Shown: piece by piece, positions 32,400 to 38,554 of the stretch
How positions within the stretch are numbered: position 1 is the first letter of the stretch
Layout of the letters: every line of letters starts with the position of its first letter
DNA from: Candidatus Nitrosopumilus sp.
Lineage (GTDB): Archaea > Thermoproteota > Nitrososphaeria > Nitrososphaerales > Nitrosopumilaceae
Reading direction: 5' to 3'
DNA: 38,554 nt
Assembly: GCA_028279625.1 (NCBI GenBank)
Contig: JANQNM010000090.1
Span: 1-38,554 of the forward strand
Made by a program: the position numbers and the translations under genes
The notes under the pieces: generated by a model
What the model saw: the letters and a program-made list of their open reading frames with translations, nothing else
What the model was told of the DNA's origin: nothing
The model's database searches: none

Positions 32400-33913
32400 C
32401 AAATGTTAGAATATTTGATACTACTTTAAGAGATGGGGAACAAACAATTGGTGTTTCATTATCCCCAGATCAAAAATTAACAATTGCAAAAAAACTTGAT
32501 GAACTTGGAGTAGATGCAATTGAAGCTGGCTTTCCAGTAATTTCTGAAGGAGAATCCAAAGCAGTCAAAATGATTACTTCGGCAGGATTATCTTGTGAAA
32601 TTGCAGGATTGACAAGAACTATCAAAAAAGACATTGATGCTGCAATTGATGCAGGATTAAAGTATATTCACACATTCATTGCAACTTCTGATATTCACTT
32701 GGAACATAAACTCCAAATGACCCGAGAACAAGCACTTGAAAAAGCAATTGAAGCAGTTGAATATGGGAAATCACATGGTCTTCAAGTAGAGTTTTCAGCT
32801 GAAGATGCTTCAAGAACTGATAGAGAATTTTTGAAAAAAGTTTTCGGCGAAGTAGCAAAAGCTGGAGCTGATAGAGTAAACATTCCTGATACTGTAGGCT
32901 ATTCTACTCCTGAATATATGGCAGAAATCACTAAAGATACAATTGCTGCAACTAATTTACCAGTAAGTGTCCATTGTCACAATGATTTTGGCTTAGCTGT
33001 TGCAAACTCTTTGGCTGGAATTCATGCAGGTGCTGCATGTGCTCATGTTACAATTAATGGAATTGGTGAACGTGCAGGAAATGCTTCACTAGAAGAACTT
33101 TCTATGGCTTTGAAATGTTTGCCTTATGAACAAAAATATGAGACTAACATCAACTCTGAATTAATTTACGAAACATCACGATTTATCTCAAAGACTGTAG
33201 GGATTATTGTTCAACCAAACAAAGCAATTGTTGGTGCAAATGCATTTGGACATGAATCAGGTATTCACACTCATGGTGTTCTTAGCAATCCTCTCACTTA
33301 CGAACCAATTAGTCCTGAATTAGTTGGTAGAAAGAGATGGTTACAAGTAGGAAAACATGCTGGAGTTCATGGAATGAATGCAATGCTTGCAGAATACGGT
33401 GTAAAACCAACTGATGAGCAAGCAAAACAAATCTTAGATAAAGTCAAAATAATTGGTGATCAAGGAAAGCAACTCACCGATGTTGAATTGTTATCCATTG
33501 CAAGTGATGTAATGGGTGAAAAAGATCTTAAACGAATTGTTCAATTAACTGGATTTTCTGTATCAACTGGAATTGGAACAATGCCATATGCATTTGTAAA
33601 ATTAAATGTAGATGGAGAAGATCATGTTGGAACTGATTATGGTGTTGGACCAGTTGACGCAGCATTAAATGCAATTCAAAAAATTACTGGGAAACTCTCT
33701 GAGATTAGAATCAAAGATTATGGATTGGCTTCCATTTCTGGTGGTTCTAGTGCATTATGTGAAGTTACAGTAAAAGTTGAAGATGCAAGAGGCAACAAAG
33801 TATCTGCAAAATCAGTTGGTGAGGATATCGTAACTACTTCTGTCAAAGCAGTCATTGATGCCATTAATCGAATAATGCTCAAGAAAATGCTTCAAGAAAA
33901 ACAGGTCAACTAG
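32396..33913 (+). CDS. leuA: 2-isopropylmalate synthase
   Basis: First committed step of leucine synthesis: acetyl-CoA plus 2-ketoisovalerate. 505 residues. HMGL-like TIM barrel at about 1-270 with FDTTLRDGEQTIGVSLS and metal motif VSVHCHNDFGLA, SGIHTHGVL, then a C-terminal LeuA regulatory domain at about 370-500 (VSTGIGTMPYAFVKLNVDG, DYGVGPVDAALNAI). Relatives with the same layout act as citramalate synthases, which would supply isoleucine, so specificity is not certain. ATGA overlap with ilvN shows co-translation. Confidence 0.92.
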   Translation: MTNVRIFDTTLRDGEQTIGVSLSPDQKLTIAKKLDELGVDAIEAGFPVISEGESKAVKMITSAGLSCEIAGLTRTIKKDIDAAIDAGLKYIHTFIATSDIHLEHKLQMTREQALEKAIEAVEYGKSHGLQVEFSAEDASRTDREFLKKVFGEVAKAGADRVNIPDTVGYSTPEYMAEITKDTIAATNLPVSVHCHNDFGLAVANSLAGIHAGAACAHVTINGIGERAGNASLEELSMALKCLPYEQKYETNINSELIYETSRFISKTVGIIVQPNKAIVGANAFGHESGIHTHGVLSNPLTYEPISPELVGRKRWLQVGKHAGVHGMNAMLAEYGVKPTDEQAKQILDKVKIIGDQGKQLTDVELLSIASDVMGEKDLKRIVQLTGFSVSTGIGTMPYAFVKLNVDGEDHVGTDYGVGPVDAALNAIQKITGKLSEIRIKDYGLASISGGSSALCEVTVKVEDARGNKVSAKSVGEDIVTTSVKAVIDAINRIMLKKMLQEKQVN

Positions 33914-33924
33914 GCTCAATTTTG

Positions 33925-33956
33925 ACCAAAGTTTGGTGTTTACGCTAATATTTTTT
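33925..33956 (+). terminator. Terminator candidate after leuA
   Basis: The palindrome ACCAAAGTTTGGT (33925-33937) lies 11 bases after the leuA stop and is followed at 33951-33956 by T6. It could end the ilvB-ilvN-leuA transcript. The U tract is separated from the stem by 13 bases, so this is only suggestive. Confidence 0.35.
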
Positions 33957-33994
33957 AGCCGAATCAATTTAGATGAAAAATTTTACCAAATTTT

Positions 33995-35623
33995 ATGAAA
34001 AAATTACCATTGGCGTCTTGGGGAATTCTAGGCATTTCTCTGATTTTGACATCTGTTATTTTTGTAGGATATTGGAATGAATTAAACAAAAATCAATATC
34101 ATGATTTTGAAATTGAATCCATCTTCATTACTGACTCTATTTTAGACAGATTATCACAATATGAACAAGTTCTAGTAGGTGGTCAAGCACTTTTTGCTGC
34201 ATCAGAAAAAGTGACATTACAAGAATGGAAAACTTTTGTAGTTTCTCAAAACATTGAAGAGCGATTCCCTGGAATTCAAGGTGTTGGATACATCCAGTCT
34301 GTATCTCCTGAAAATCGTGAAGACTTTATCAACGAAATGAGAGATTATGGTGTTGATGAATATGAGATAAAGCCTTCTGGAGAAAGAGGTGAATATTGTC
34401 CTGTAAAATTTTTAGAACCATTAGATCTTCGCAACCAACAAGCCATTGGATATGATGTTTATTCTGAAGAAACAAGAAAAACTGCTATAGATATAGCTAA
34501 ACAAACTGGTAAAACAACAATTACTGGAAAGATTATTCTTGTGCAAGAAATTGATAAGGACATTCAAAATGGTTTCTTGATGCTTGTTCCTTCCTATAAT
34601 GAATCAGGATCTATACACGGAATGGTTTATGCTGTTTTTAGAATGAATGATTTTCTTAGTGGCACTGTAAATCAGGAACCTTTTGAGCGAATTCATCTGA
34701 AAATTTATGATGATTTTGTTTCTGATGAAAATCTATTTTTTGATTCAAGTGTTCTTTCTGGAAACTTTGCTTCTTCTTCAGATTATTCATCAACACTTCC
34801 TGTTTCAATAAATAATAGAAACTGGGTTTTTGTTTATGATGAAATTTCTCATTTTACGGGTATTGAAGAATCTATAATTCTAACCGCAATTCCTCTTGTT
34901 GGATATTCAATGAGTTTCTTGTTGTTTTACATATTTAGATTGATTTCTAAAAACTTGAGTTTGACGAGAGCCTCAATTAGAAATGAAAGGATTACTGCAA
35001 TAGGAACAATGGCATCAAGAATGTCTCATGATCTGAGAAATCCTTTGACAGTTGCTAAAAGCAATTTTGAATTACTTAAAATGCATTTGGGAGAGGGCGT
35101 TGATGATAAAACCAAAAAATACGAAGACAGAATTGATGAATCTGTCAAAGCAATTTCTGATATTATAGAAGATGCTTTAGAGTTTACAAAAACATCAGAA
35201 CTTAAAAAAGAAAAAACTACAATTAATACCATTTTAGAAAATACAGTTTCAAACATTAATGTTCCAGAAAATGTTCAAATCAATTTACCTGAAAATGATT
35301 TTGAATTGAGATGTGACAAAAACAAAATGGAATCTGTTTTTGCAAATATGATTACAAACTCTATTCAATCTATGGAAGATGAAGGTATCATCACAATCTC
35401 TACGAAAAAAGATTATGAAAATCTGGAAATTTCTATTGTAGACTCTGGGCCTGGAATCCCTTCAGAAAATATACGTGACATCTTTGAGCCATTATTTACA
35501 ACCAAACACAAAGGAACCGGTTTGGGTTTGAGTATTTGTAAAGATGTTCTAGAACAACATGGCGGCAGTATTTCAGTAAAAAACAAACCTACTACATTTA
35601 CTCTTAGAATTCCAATATCTTGA
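33995..35623 (+). CDS. CHASE-domain sensor histidine kinase
   Basis: Membrane-bound two-component sensor, 542 residues. First membrane segment about 8-26 (SWGILGISLILTSVIFVGY), extracytoplasmic CHASE ligand-binding domain about 40-230 (RFPGIQGVGYIQSV... QQAIGYDVYSEE... TTITGKIILVQE), second membrane segment about 288-312 (AIPLVGYSMSFLLFYIF), HisKA with phospho-acceptor His345 in MSHDLRNPLTVAKSNF, and ATPase motifs NMITNSIQSM (N), DSGPGIPSENI (G1), GTGLGLSICKDVL (G2). Ligand unknown. No response regulator is seen nearby. Its start has an ATTTAG box 27 nt upstream. Confidence 0.95.
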   Translation: MKKLPLASWGILGISLILTSVIFVGYWNELNKNQYHDFEIESIFITDSILDRLSQYEQVLVGGQALFAASEKVTLQEWKTFVVSQNIEERFPGIQGVGYIQSVSPENREDFINEMRDYGVDEYEIKPSGERGEYCPVKFLEPLDLRNQQAIGYDVYSEETRKTAIDIAKQTGKTTITGKIILVQEIDKDIQNGFLMLVPSYNESGSIHGMVYAVFRMNDFLSGTVNQEPFERIHLKIYDDFVSDENLFFDSSVLSGNFASSSDYSSTLPVSINNRNWVFVYDEISHFTGIEESIILTAIPLVGYSMSFLLFYIFRLISKNLSLTRASIRNERITAIGTMASRMSHDLRNPLTVAKSNFELLKMHLGEGVDDKTKKYEDRIDESVKAISDIIEDALEFTKTSELKKEKTTINTILENTVSNINVPENVQINLPENDFELRCDKNKMESVFANMITNSIQSMEDEGIITISTKKDYENLEISIVDSGPGIPSENIRDIFEPLFTTKHKGTGLGLSICKDVLEQHGGSISVKNKPTTFTLRIPIS

Positions 35624-35673
35624 TGAAAATGATGCTAAGATGCCATTATATTCCCTTGATGTGATGTAATATC

Positions 35674-36687
35674 ATGTACAAAATCTCATTGATTACTGGA
35701 GATGGAATTGGACCCGAGTTGTCTGAATCTGCAGTATCTGTACTTGAAACAATAAATGATAAACTTGATTTGAAATTTGATATTACAAAATTATCTGCCG
35801 GCGACAAGGCATTATCTGAAATTGGAAAAGCTCTTCCTGATGAAACAGTAGACGTAATCAAAAAATCTGATGCGTGTATGAAGGCACCTGTTGGGGAAAG
35901 TGCTGCTGATGTCATTGTAGTTTTGAGAAGAATGCTTGATCTTTATGCCAATATAAGACCTGCAAAATCATATCCACACATGCCTGCATTACGTGATGAT
36001 ATTGACATGGTAATTGTTAGAGAGAACACTGAGGATCTTTACACTGGAAAAGAATTCAGCTTGGGAGATTCTGCAGTTGCATTAAGAATAATCTCTGAGA
36101 ATGCCTCAAAAAGAATTGCAAAATATGCATTTGAAGCTGCAAAACAAAGAAATTCTAAGAAAAAAGTAACTTGTGTCCATAAATCAAATGTCATGAGAGT
36201 TACAGATGGATTATTTGCAAAAGCATGCACCAAAGTCTCTAAGGACTATCCTGATATTTCATTTGAACAGATGTATGTTGATGCATGTGCAATGAACTTG
36301 ATTCGACAACCACAAGAGTTTGATGTTGTTGTTACTACAAACTTGTTTGGCGATATTTTATCCGATGAATCTTCTCAAGTTGTAGGAGGATTGGGTATGG
36401 CACCTGCTGCAAACATTGGTGATAATTTTGCCTTGTTTGAGCCTGTTCATGGTGCAGCATTTGATATTGCAGGACAAAATATTGCAAATCCTTCATCATT
36501 TTTGCTTTCAATTAAAATGATGTTAGATTGGCTTGGAACAAAACATAATGATTCAAAATGCTTTGATGTAGGTCAGAAATTAGAATCCACAATATTTGAT
36601 TTAGTAAAATCTGGAATCAAAACAAAAGATATTGGTGGAGATAAGACCACTGTAGAATTTACCAAACAAATCACAGATAATCTCTAG
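35674..36687 (+). CDS. leuB: Isopropylmalate/isocitrate dehydrogenase family protein, probable LeuB
   Basis: NAD(P)-dependent decarboxylating dehydrogenase, 337 residues. LITGDGIGPELSES start, substrate loop VVLRRMLDLYANIRPAKS, catalytic Lys and Asp regions (KSNVMRVTDGLF, VTTNLFGDILSDESS), and the EPVHGAAFDIAGQNIANP motif. Location near leuA makes 3-isopropylmalate dehydrogenase the best guess, though the substrate loop also resembles NAD isocitrate dehydrogenases. A TTATATTCC box about 27 nt before the ATG indicates its own leaderless transcript rather than inclusion with the kinase. Confidence 0.85.
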   Translation: MYKISLITGDGIGPELSESAVSVLETINDKLDLKFDITKLSAGDKALSEIGKALPDETVDVIKKSDACMKAPVGESAADVIVVLRRMLDLYANIRPAKSYPHMPALRDDIDMVIVRENTEDLYTGKEFSLGDSAVALRIISENASKRIAKYAFEAAKQRNSKKKVTCVHKSNVMRVTDGLFAKACTKVSKDYPDISFEQMYVDACAMNLIRQPQEFDVVVTTNLFGDILSDESSQVVGGLGMAPAANIGDNFALFEPVHGAAFDIAGQNIANPSSFLLSIKMMLDWLGTKHNDSKCFDVGQKLESTIFDLVKSGIKTKDIGGDKTTVEFTKQITDNL

Positions 36688-36692
36688 ATGAG

Positions 36693-36698
36693 TTTTTT
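36693..36698 (+). terminator. U-tract terminator candidate
   Basis: T6 run five bases after the leuB-like stop and before the end of the convergent small gene. Suggests the plus-strand transcript ends here. Confidence 0.35.
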
Positions 36699-36721
36699 CT
36701 AAAATTTAATTTTCCAGATGT

Positions 36722-36862
36722 CTATTTTACGTATTCATTTCCAGTGTCGCCATCTGGATTCATGGCTAATTTTCTTTTCATTGCCTTTTCTTTGATCTCT
36801 TGAATAATCTTATCCTGTTCTTCTCTTAGAAGTTCTGCAGGTGATTTCTCTACTTCTCCCAA
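36722..36862 (-). CDS. Small charged protein with leaderless TTG start
   Basis: 46 residues: begins MGEVEKSPAELLREEQDKII, ends NPDGDTGNEYVK. It is helical and charged with a flexible acidic tail, well-formed codons, and a minus-strand TATA box (TTTATTAATT at 36885-36894) 28 nt before the TTG. It occupies most of the stretch after the leuB-like gene. No domain recognised. Confidence 0.65.
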   Translation of the reverse strand: MGEVEKSPAELLREEQDKIIQEIKEKAMKRKLAMNPDGDTGNEYVK

Positions 36863-36881
36863 CCTATAGCTTTTATCAATT

Positions 36882-36895
36882 CTTAATTAATAAAT
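36882..36895. promoter_or_regulatory. Shared bidirectional TATA region
   Basis: CTTAATTAATAAAT. Minus strand gives TTTATTAATT, 28 nt before TTG 36862; plus strand gives TTAATTAA, about 26 nt before GTG 36912. The two promoters overlap, so only one complex could bind at a time. Confidence 0.5.
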
Positions 36896-36911
36896 CAAAT
36901 CTCTATAGATT

Positions 36912-37127
36912 GTGAATTTTCTCTCAAAAAAGGTACTTGAATACCAACAAAAGAAACTATCTGAAGCAGAAAATAATCTACAATATCATATCTCAAAAAA
37001 AGAACAACTTGAAGGATTGTCTTCTACTGACAAAAATACAATAGAGAATGAAGAAAAACTAATCAAAATTTGGACGAAAAATGTTGAGAAATTAAAAAAA
37101 GAGATTAAGAAAATCGAAGAAAAATAA
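36912..37127 (+). CDS. Small coiled-coil protein
   Basis: 71 residues from GTG 36912. Almost entirely Lys/Glu-rich helix with heptad-like spacing (QKKLSEAENNLQYHISKKEQ, NVEKLKKEIKKIEEK), so a coiled coil is likely. No domain recognised. Promoter spacing supports the GTG. It precedes another short helical gene at 37179. Confidence 0.65.
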   Translation: MNFLSKKVLEYQQKKLSEAENNLQYHISKKEQLEGLSSTDKNTIENEEKLIKIWTKNVEKLKKEIKKIEEK

Positions 37128-37178
37128 TCATTTTGCCTCCCCTGAAATTCTTAAATTTAAAAATCACGTATAATATTC

Positions 37179-37376
37179 ATGGCAACTAGTGAGGATCTTA
37201 GAAATGATATCCGCAAAGCCACTAAAGAACAACAAAGACTGATGGAATTGAGAAAACCCTTGCTTGGTTCAAAAGACAATGAGGATCAAATGAATGCGTT
37301 TTGCATAACGACTCAGATAATGAAATATGAAGACTTTATTCGAGACACTGAAAAACAACTCAGAACAATGAACTAA
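37179..37376 (+). CDS. Small helical hypothetical protein
   Basis: 65 residues, helical and charged: ATSEDLRNDIRKATKEQQRL, then TQIMKYEDFIRDTEKQLRTM. One Cys. No recognised domain. TTAAATTTAA (37151-37160) lies about 23 nt before the ATG. Possibly functionally linked with the coiled-coil gene just upstream. Confidence 0.65.
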   Translation: MATSEDLRNDIRKATKEQQRLMELRKPLLGSKDNEDQMNAFCITTQIMKYEDFIRDTEKQLRTMN

Positions 37377-37435
37377 CCCAAATGTGATATTATTTGACAT
37401 ACTTTACTTAATATGCTCATACGTTAATCTTGAGC

Positions 37436-38554
37436 ATGCAATTTGGGAAATTCTCCTTTCTACTGATGGGTGTATTTCTGATTTTTATTTTTGTACATGA
37501 TGAAGCATTTGCTCAAACAGTTCCTGATAGAGTTACTGGTCTTTCAGCAACCGCAATTAGTCCATATCAAATTGATTTATCCTGGACTACTCCTGGTGAT
37601 GGTGGTTCACCAATCACTGGTTATGAAATAGAACGTAAGAAAGGCTCTGATCCGTGGATTGTTCATATTGCAGATACTGGTAACACAAACACATCGTTTT
37701 CTGATCAAGGACTAGAACCTGATACTCGATACCGTTACCGTGTTAGTGCAATCAATGCAATCGGCATTGGTCAAGCATCATCTGCTGATGCTGCAAGAAC
37801 TCTAGACATTACAGTTTCTGATAGAGTTACTGGTCTTTCAGCTACTGCCATTAGTCCAAACCAAATTGATTTGTCATGGGATGAACCTTACGATGGCGAG
37901 TCACCCATTACCGGTTATCAAATTGAACGTAAGAAAGGTGCAGAAGATTGGGTAATTTACATTGCAGATACTGGTAACACAAACACATCTTACTCTGATC
38001 AGAGATTAGACTCTGACACAGTTTATCGTTACAAGGTTAGCGCAATTAATGCAATTGGAACAGGCAATTCATCAACTGCCAAATCTGCAAGAACTTTAGA
38101 CATTACAGTTCCAGATAGAGTTACTGGTCTTTCAGCTACTGCTATTAGTCCAAACCAAATTGATTTGTCATGGGATGAACCTTACGATGGCGAGTCATCA
38201 ATCACAGGATACCAGATTGAAAGAAGAAAAACTGGAGATTCATGGTTGATTCATGTTGCCGACACTGGTAACACAAGCACAACATATTCTGATTTGGGGT
38301 TAATTTCTGGAACCGAGTACTCTTACCGTGTTAGTGCAATCAATGCAATAGGAATGGGTTCTGCCTCTACTGTTGCTACCACTACGACACTAGGGCCTAC
38401 CCAGACCGAACCTGATAGAGTTACTGGTCTTTCAGCAACCGCAATTAGTCCAAACCAAATTGATTTGTCATGGGATGAACCTTACGATGGTGAGTCACCA
38501 ATCACAGGATATCAGATTGAGCGTAGGTATGCATCGGATCCTTGGGTAATTTAC
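37436..38554 (+). CDS. Secreted fibronectin type III repeat protein (3' end outside window)
   Basis: Frame open from ATG 37436 to the window edge, 373 codons so far (TTG 37430 in frame is an alternative start). Residues 1-26 are a signal peptide (FSFLLMGVFLIFIFVHDE, then AFA before QT). Fibronectin type III units follow, with starts at 37526, 37820, 38114 and 38414: each has VTGLSATAIS, IDLSW, ITGYEIERK/ITGYQIER, DTGNTNTS and YRVSAINAIG. The last unit is cut by the edge. Such units act in adhesion or surface structure. A CTTAATAT box lies 26 nt upstream of the ATG. Confidence 0.9.
   Translation, partial: MQFGKFSFLLMGVFLIFIFVHDEAFAQTVPDRVTGLSATAISPYQIDLSWTTPGDGGSPITGYEIERKKGSDPWIVHIADTGNTNTSFSDQGLEPDTRYRYRVSAINAIGIGQASSADAARTLDITVSDRVTGLSATAISPNQIDLSWDEPYDGESPITGYQIERKKGAEDWVIYIADTGNTNTSYSDQRLDSDTVYRYKVSAINAIGTGNSSTAKSARTLDITVPDRVTGLSATAISPNQIDLSWDEPYDGESSITGYQIERRKTGDSWLIHVADTGNTSTTYSDLGLISGTEYSYRVSAINAIGMGSASTVATTTTLGPTQTEPDRVTGLSATAISPNQIDLSWDEPYDGESPITGYQIERRYASDPWVIY
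37526..38554 (+). repeat. Tandem FN3-coding repeats
   Basis: Units begin at 37526, 37820, 38114 and 38414, giving periods of 294, 294 and 300 bases. Units 2, 3 and 4 share an uninterrupted stretch around ATTGATTTGTCATGGGATGA with almost no silent changes, which suggests recent duplication or gene conversion. Confidence 0.85.

Noticed and set aside
37526-38554. Regularly spaced repeats considered as CRISPR
   Set aside because: Period is about 294-300 bases, the frame is open throughout, and the units encode fibronectin type III domains.

Overview
The window is AT-rich, gene-dense archaeal chromosome, most consistent with an ammonia-oxidising thaumarchaeote (Nitrososphaerota) of the Nitrosopumilus/Nitrosarchaeum type. 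Evidence: ESCRT-type division genes (a CdvC/Vps4 ATPase with MIT domain beside a CdvB-like protein), TrmB-family regulator, A-type ATP synthase subunit F, a membrane-anchored type I copper protein, F420-type flavin oxidoreductases, archaeal TATA boxes about 25-30 nt before start codons (so mostly leaderless mRNAs), many TTG starts, and a bacterial-type uvrBAC operon as found in mesophilic archaea. No rRNA, tRNA, CRISPR array, insertion sequence or prophage was seen.

Layout. 1-2800: 3' part of an LLM-class F420-type oxidoreductase, small hypothetical genes, and a PPOX-like flavoprotein. 2911-9261: uvrB-uvrA-uvrC, translationally coupled by overlapping ends. 9283-11175: anchored cupredoxin, an intergenic stretch with nested inverted repeats, and two small genes. 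11172-16800: citrate synthase, a DHH phosphoesterase with a long lysine-rich tail, DoxX, a DUF3179/membrane protein pair, a PPOX protein and a RidA homologue. 16828-20402: TrmB regulator divergent from a three-gene run (CdvB-like ESCRT-III protein, unknown helical protein, CdvC). 20482-24866: carA-carB (carbamoyl phosphate), with carA lacking any ordinary start codon at its expected N-terminus. 24906-30001: zinc-ribbon wHTH protein, metallophosphoesterase/SWIM-like divergent pair, orphan AtpF, zinc alcohol dehydrogenase, DhnA/LsrF-type aldolase with a low-complexity tail, NTF2-like protein. 30104-33913: branched-chain amino-acid operon ilvB-ilvN-leuA, preceded by a 17-codon ORF whose last six residues are Leu-Leu-Val-Val-Leu-Leu. 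33995-38554: CHASE-domain histidine kinase, leuB/icd-type dehydrogenase, small coiled-coil genes, and the start of a secreted fibronectin type III repeat protein running off the end.

The most unusual candidates are (1) the apparent leader peptide and inverted repeats ahead of ilvB, which look like an attenuation or translational-control leader for branched-chain amino acids, a mechanism I do not know to be described in this group of archaea; (2) the clustering of a CdvB paralogue, an unknown helical protein and CdvC next to a divergent TrmB regulator, with a direct repeat and a palindrome in the shared intergenic region; and (3) the non-canonical start of carA. Several small genes missed by a simple longest-ORF view (for example at 2605-2748 and 36722-36862, both minus strand) are supported by codon structure or promoter spacing.
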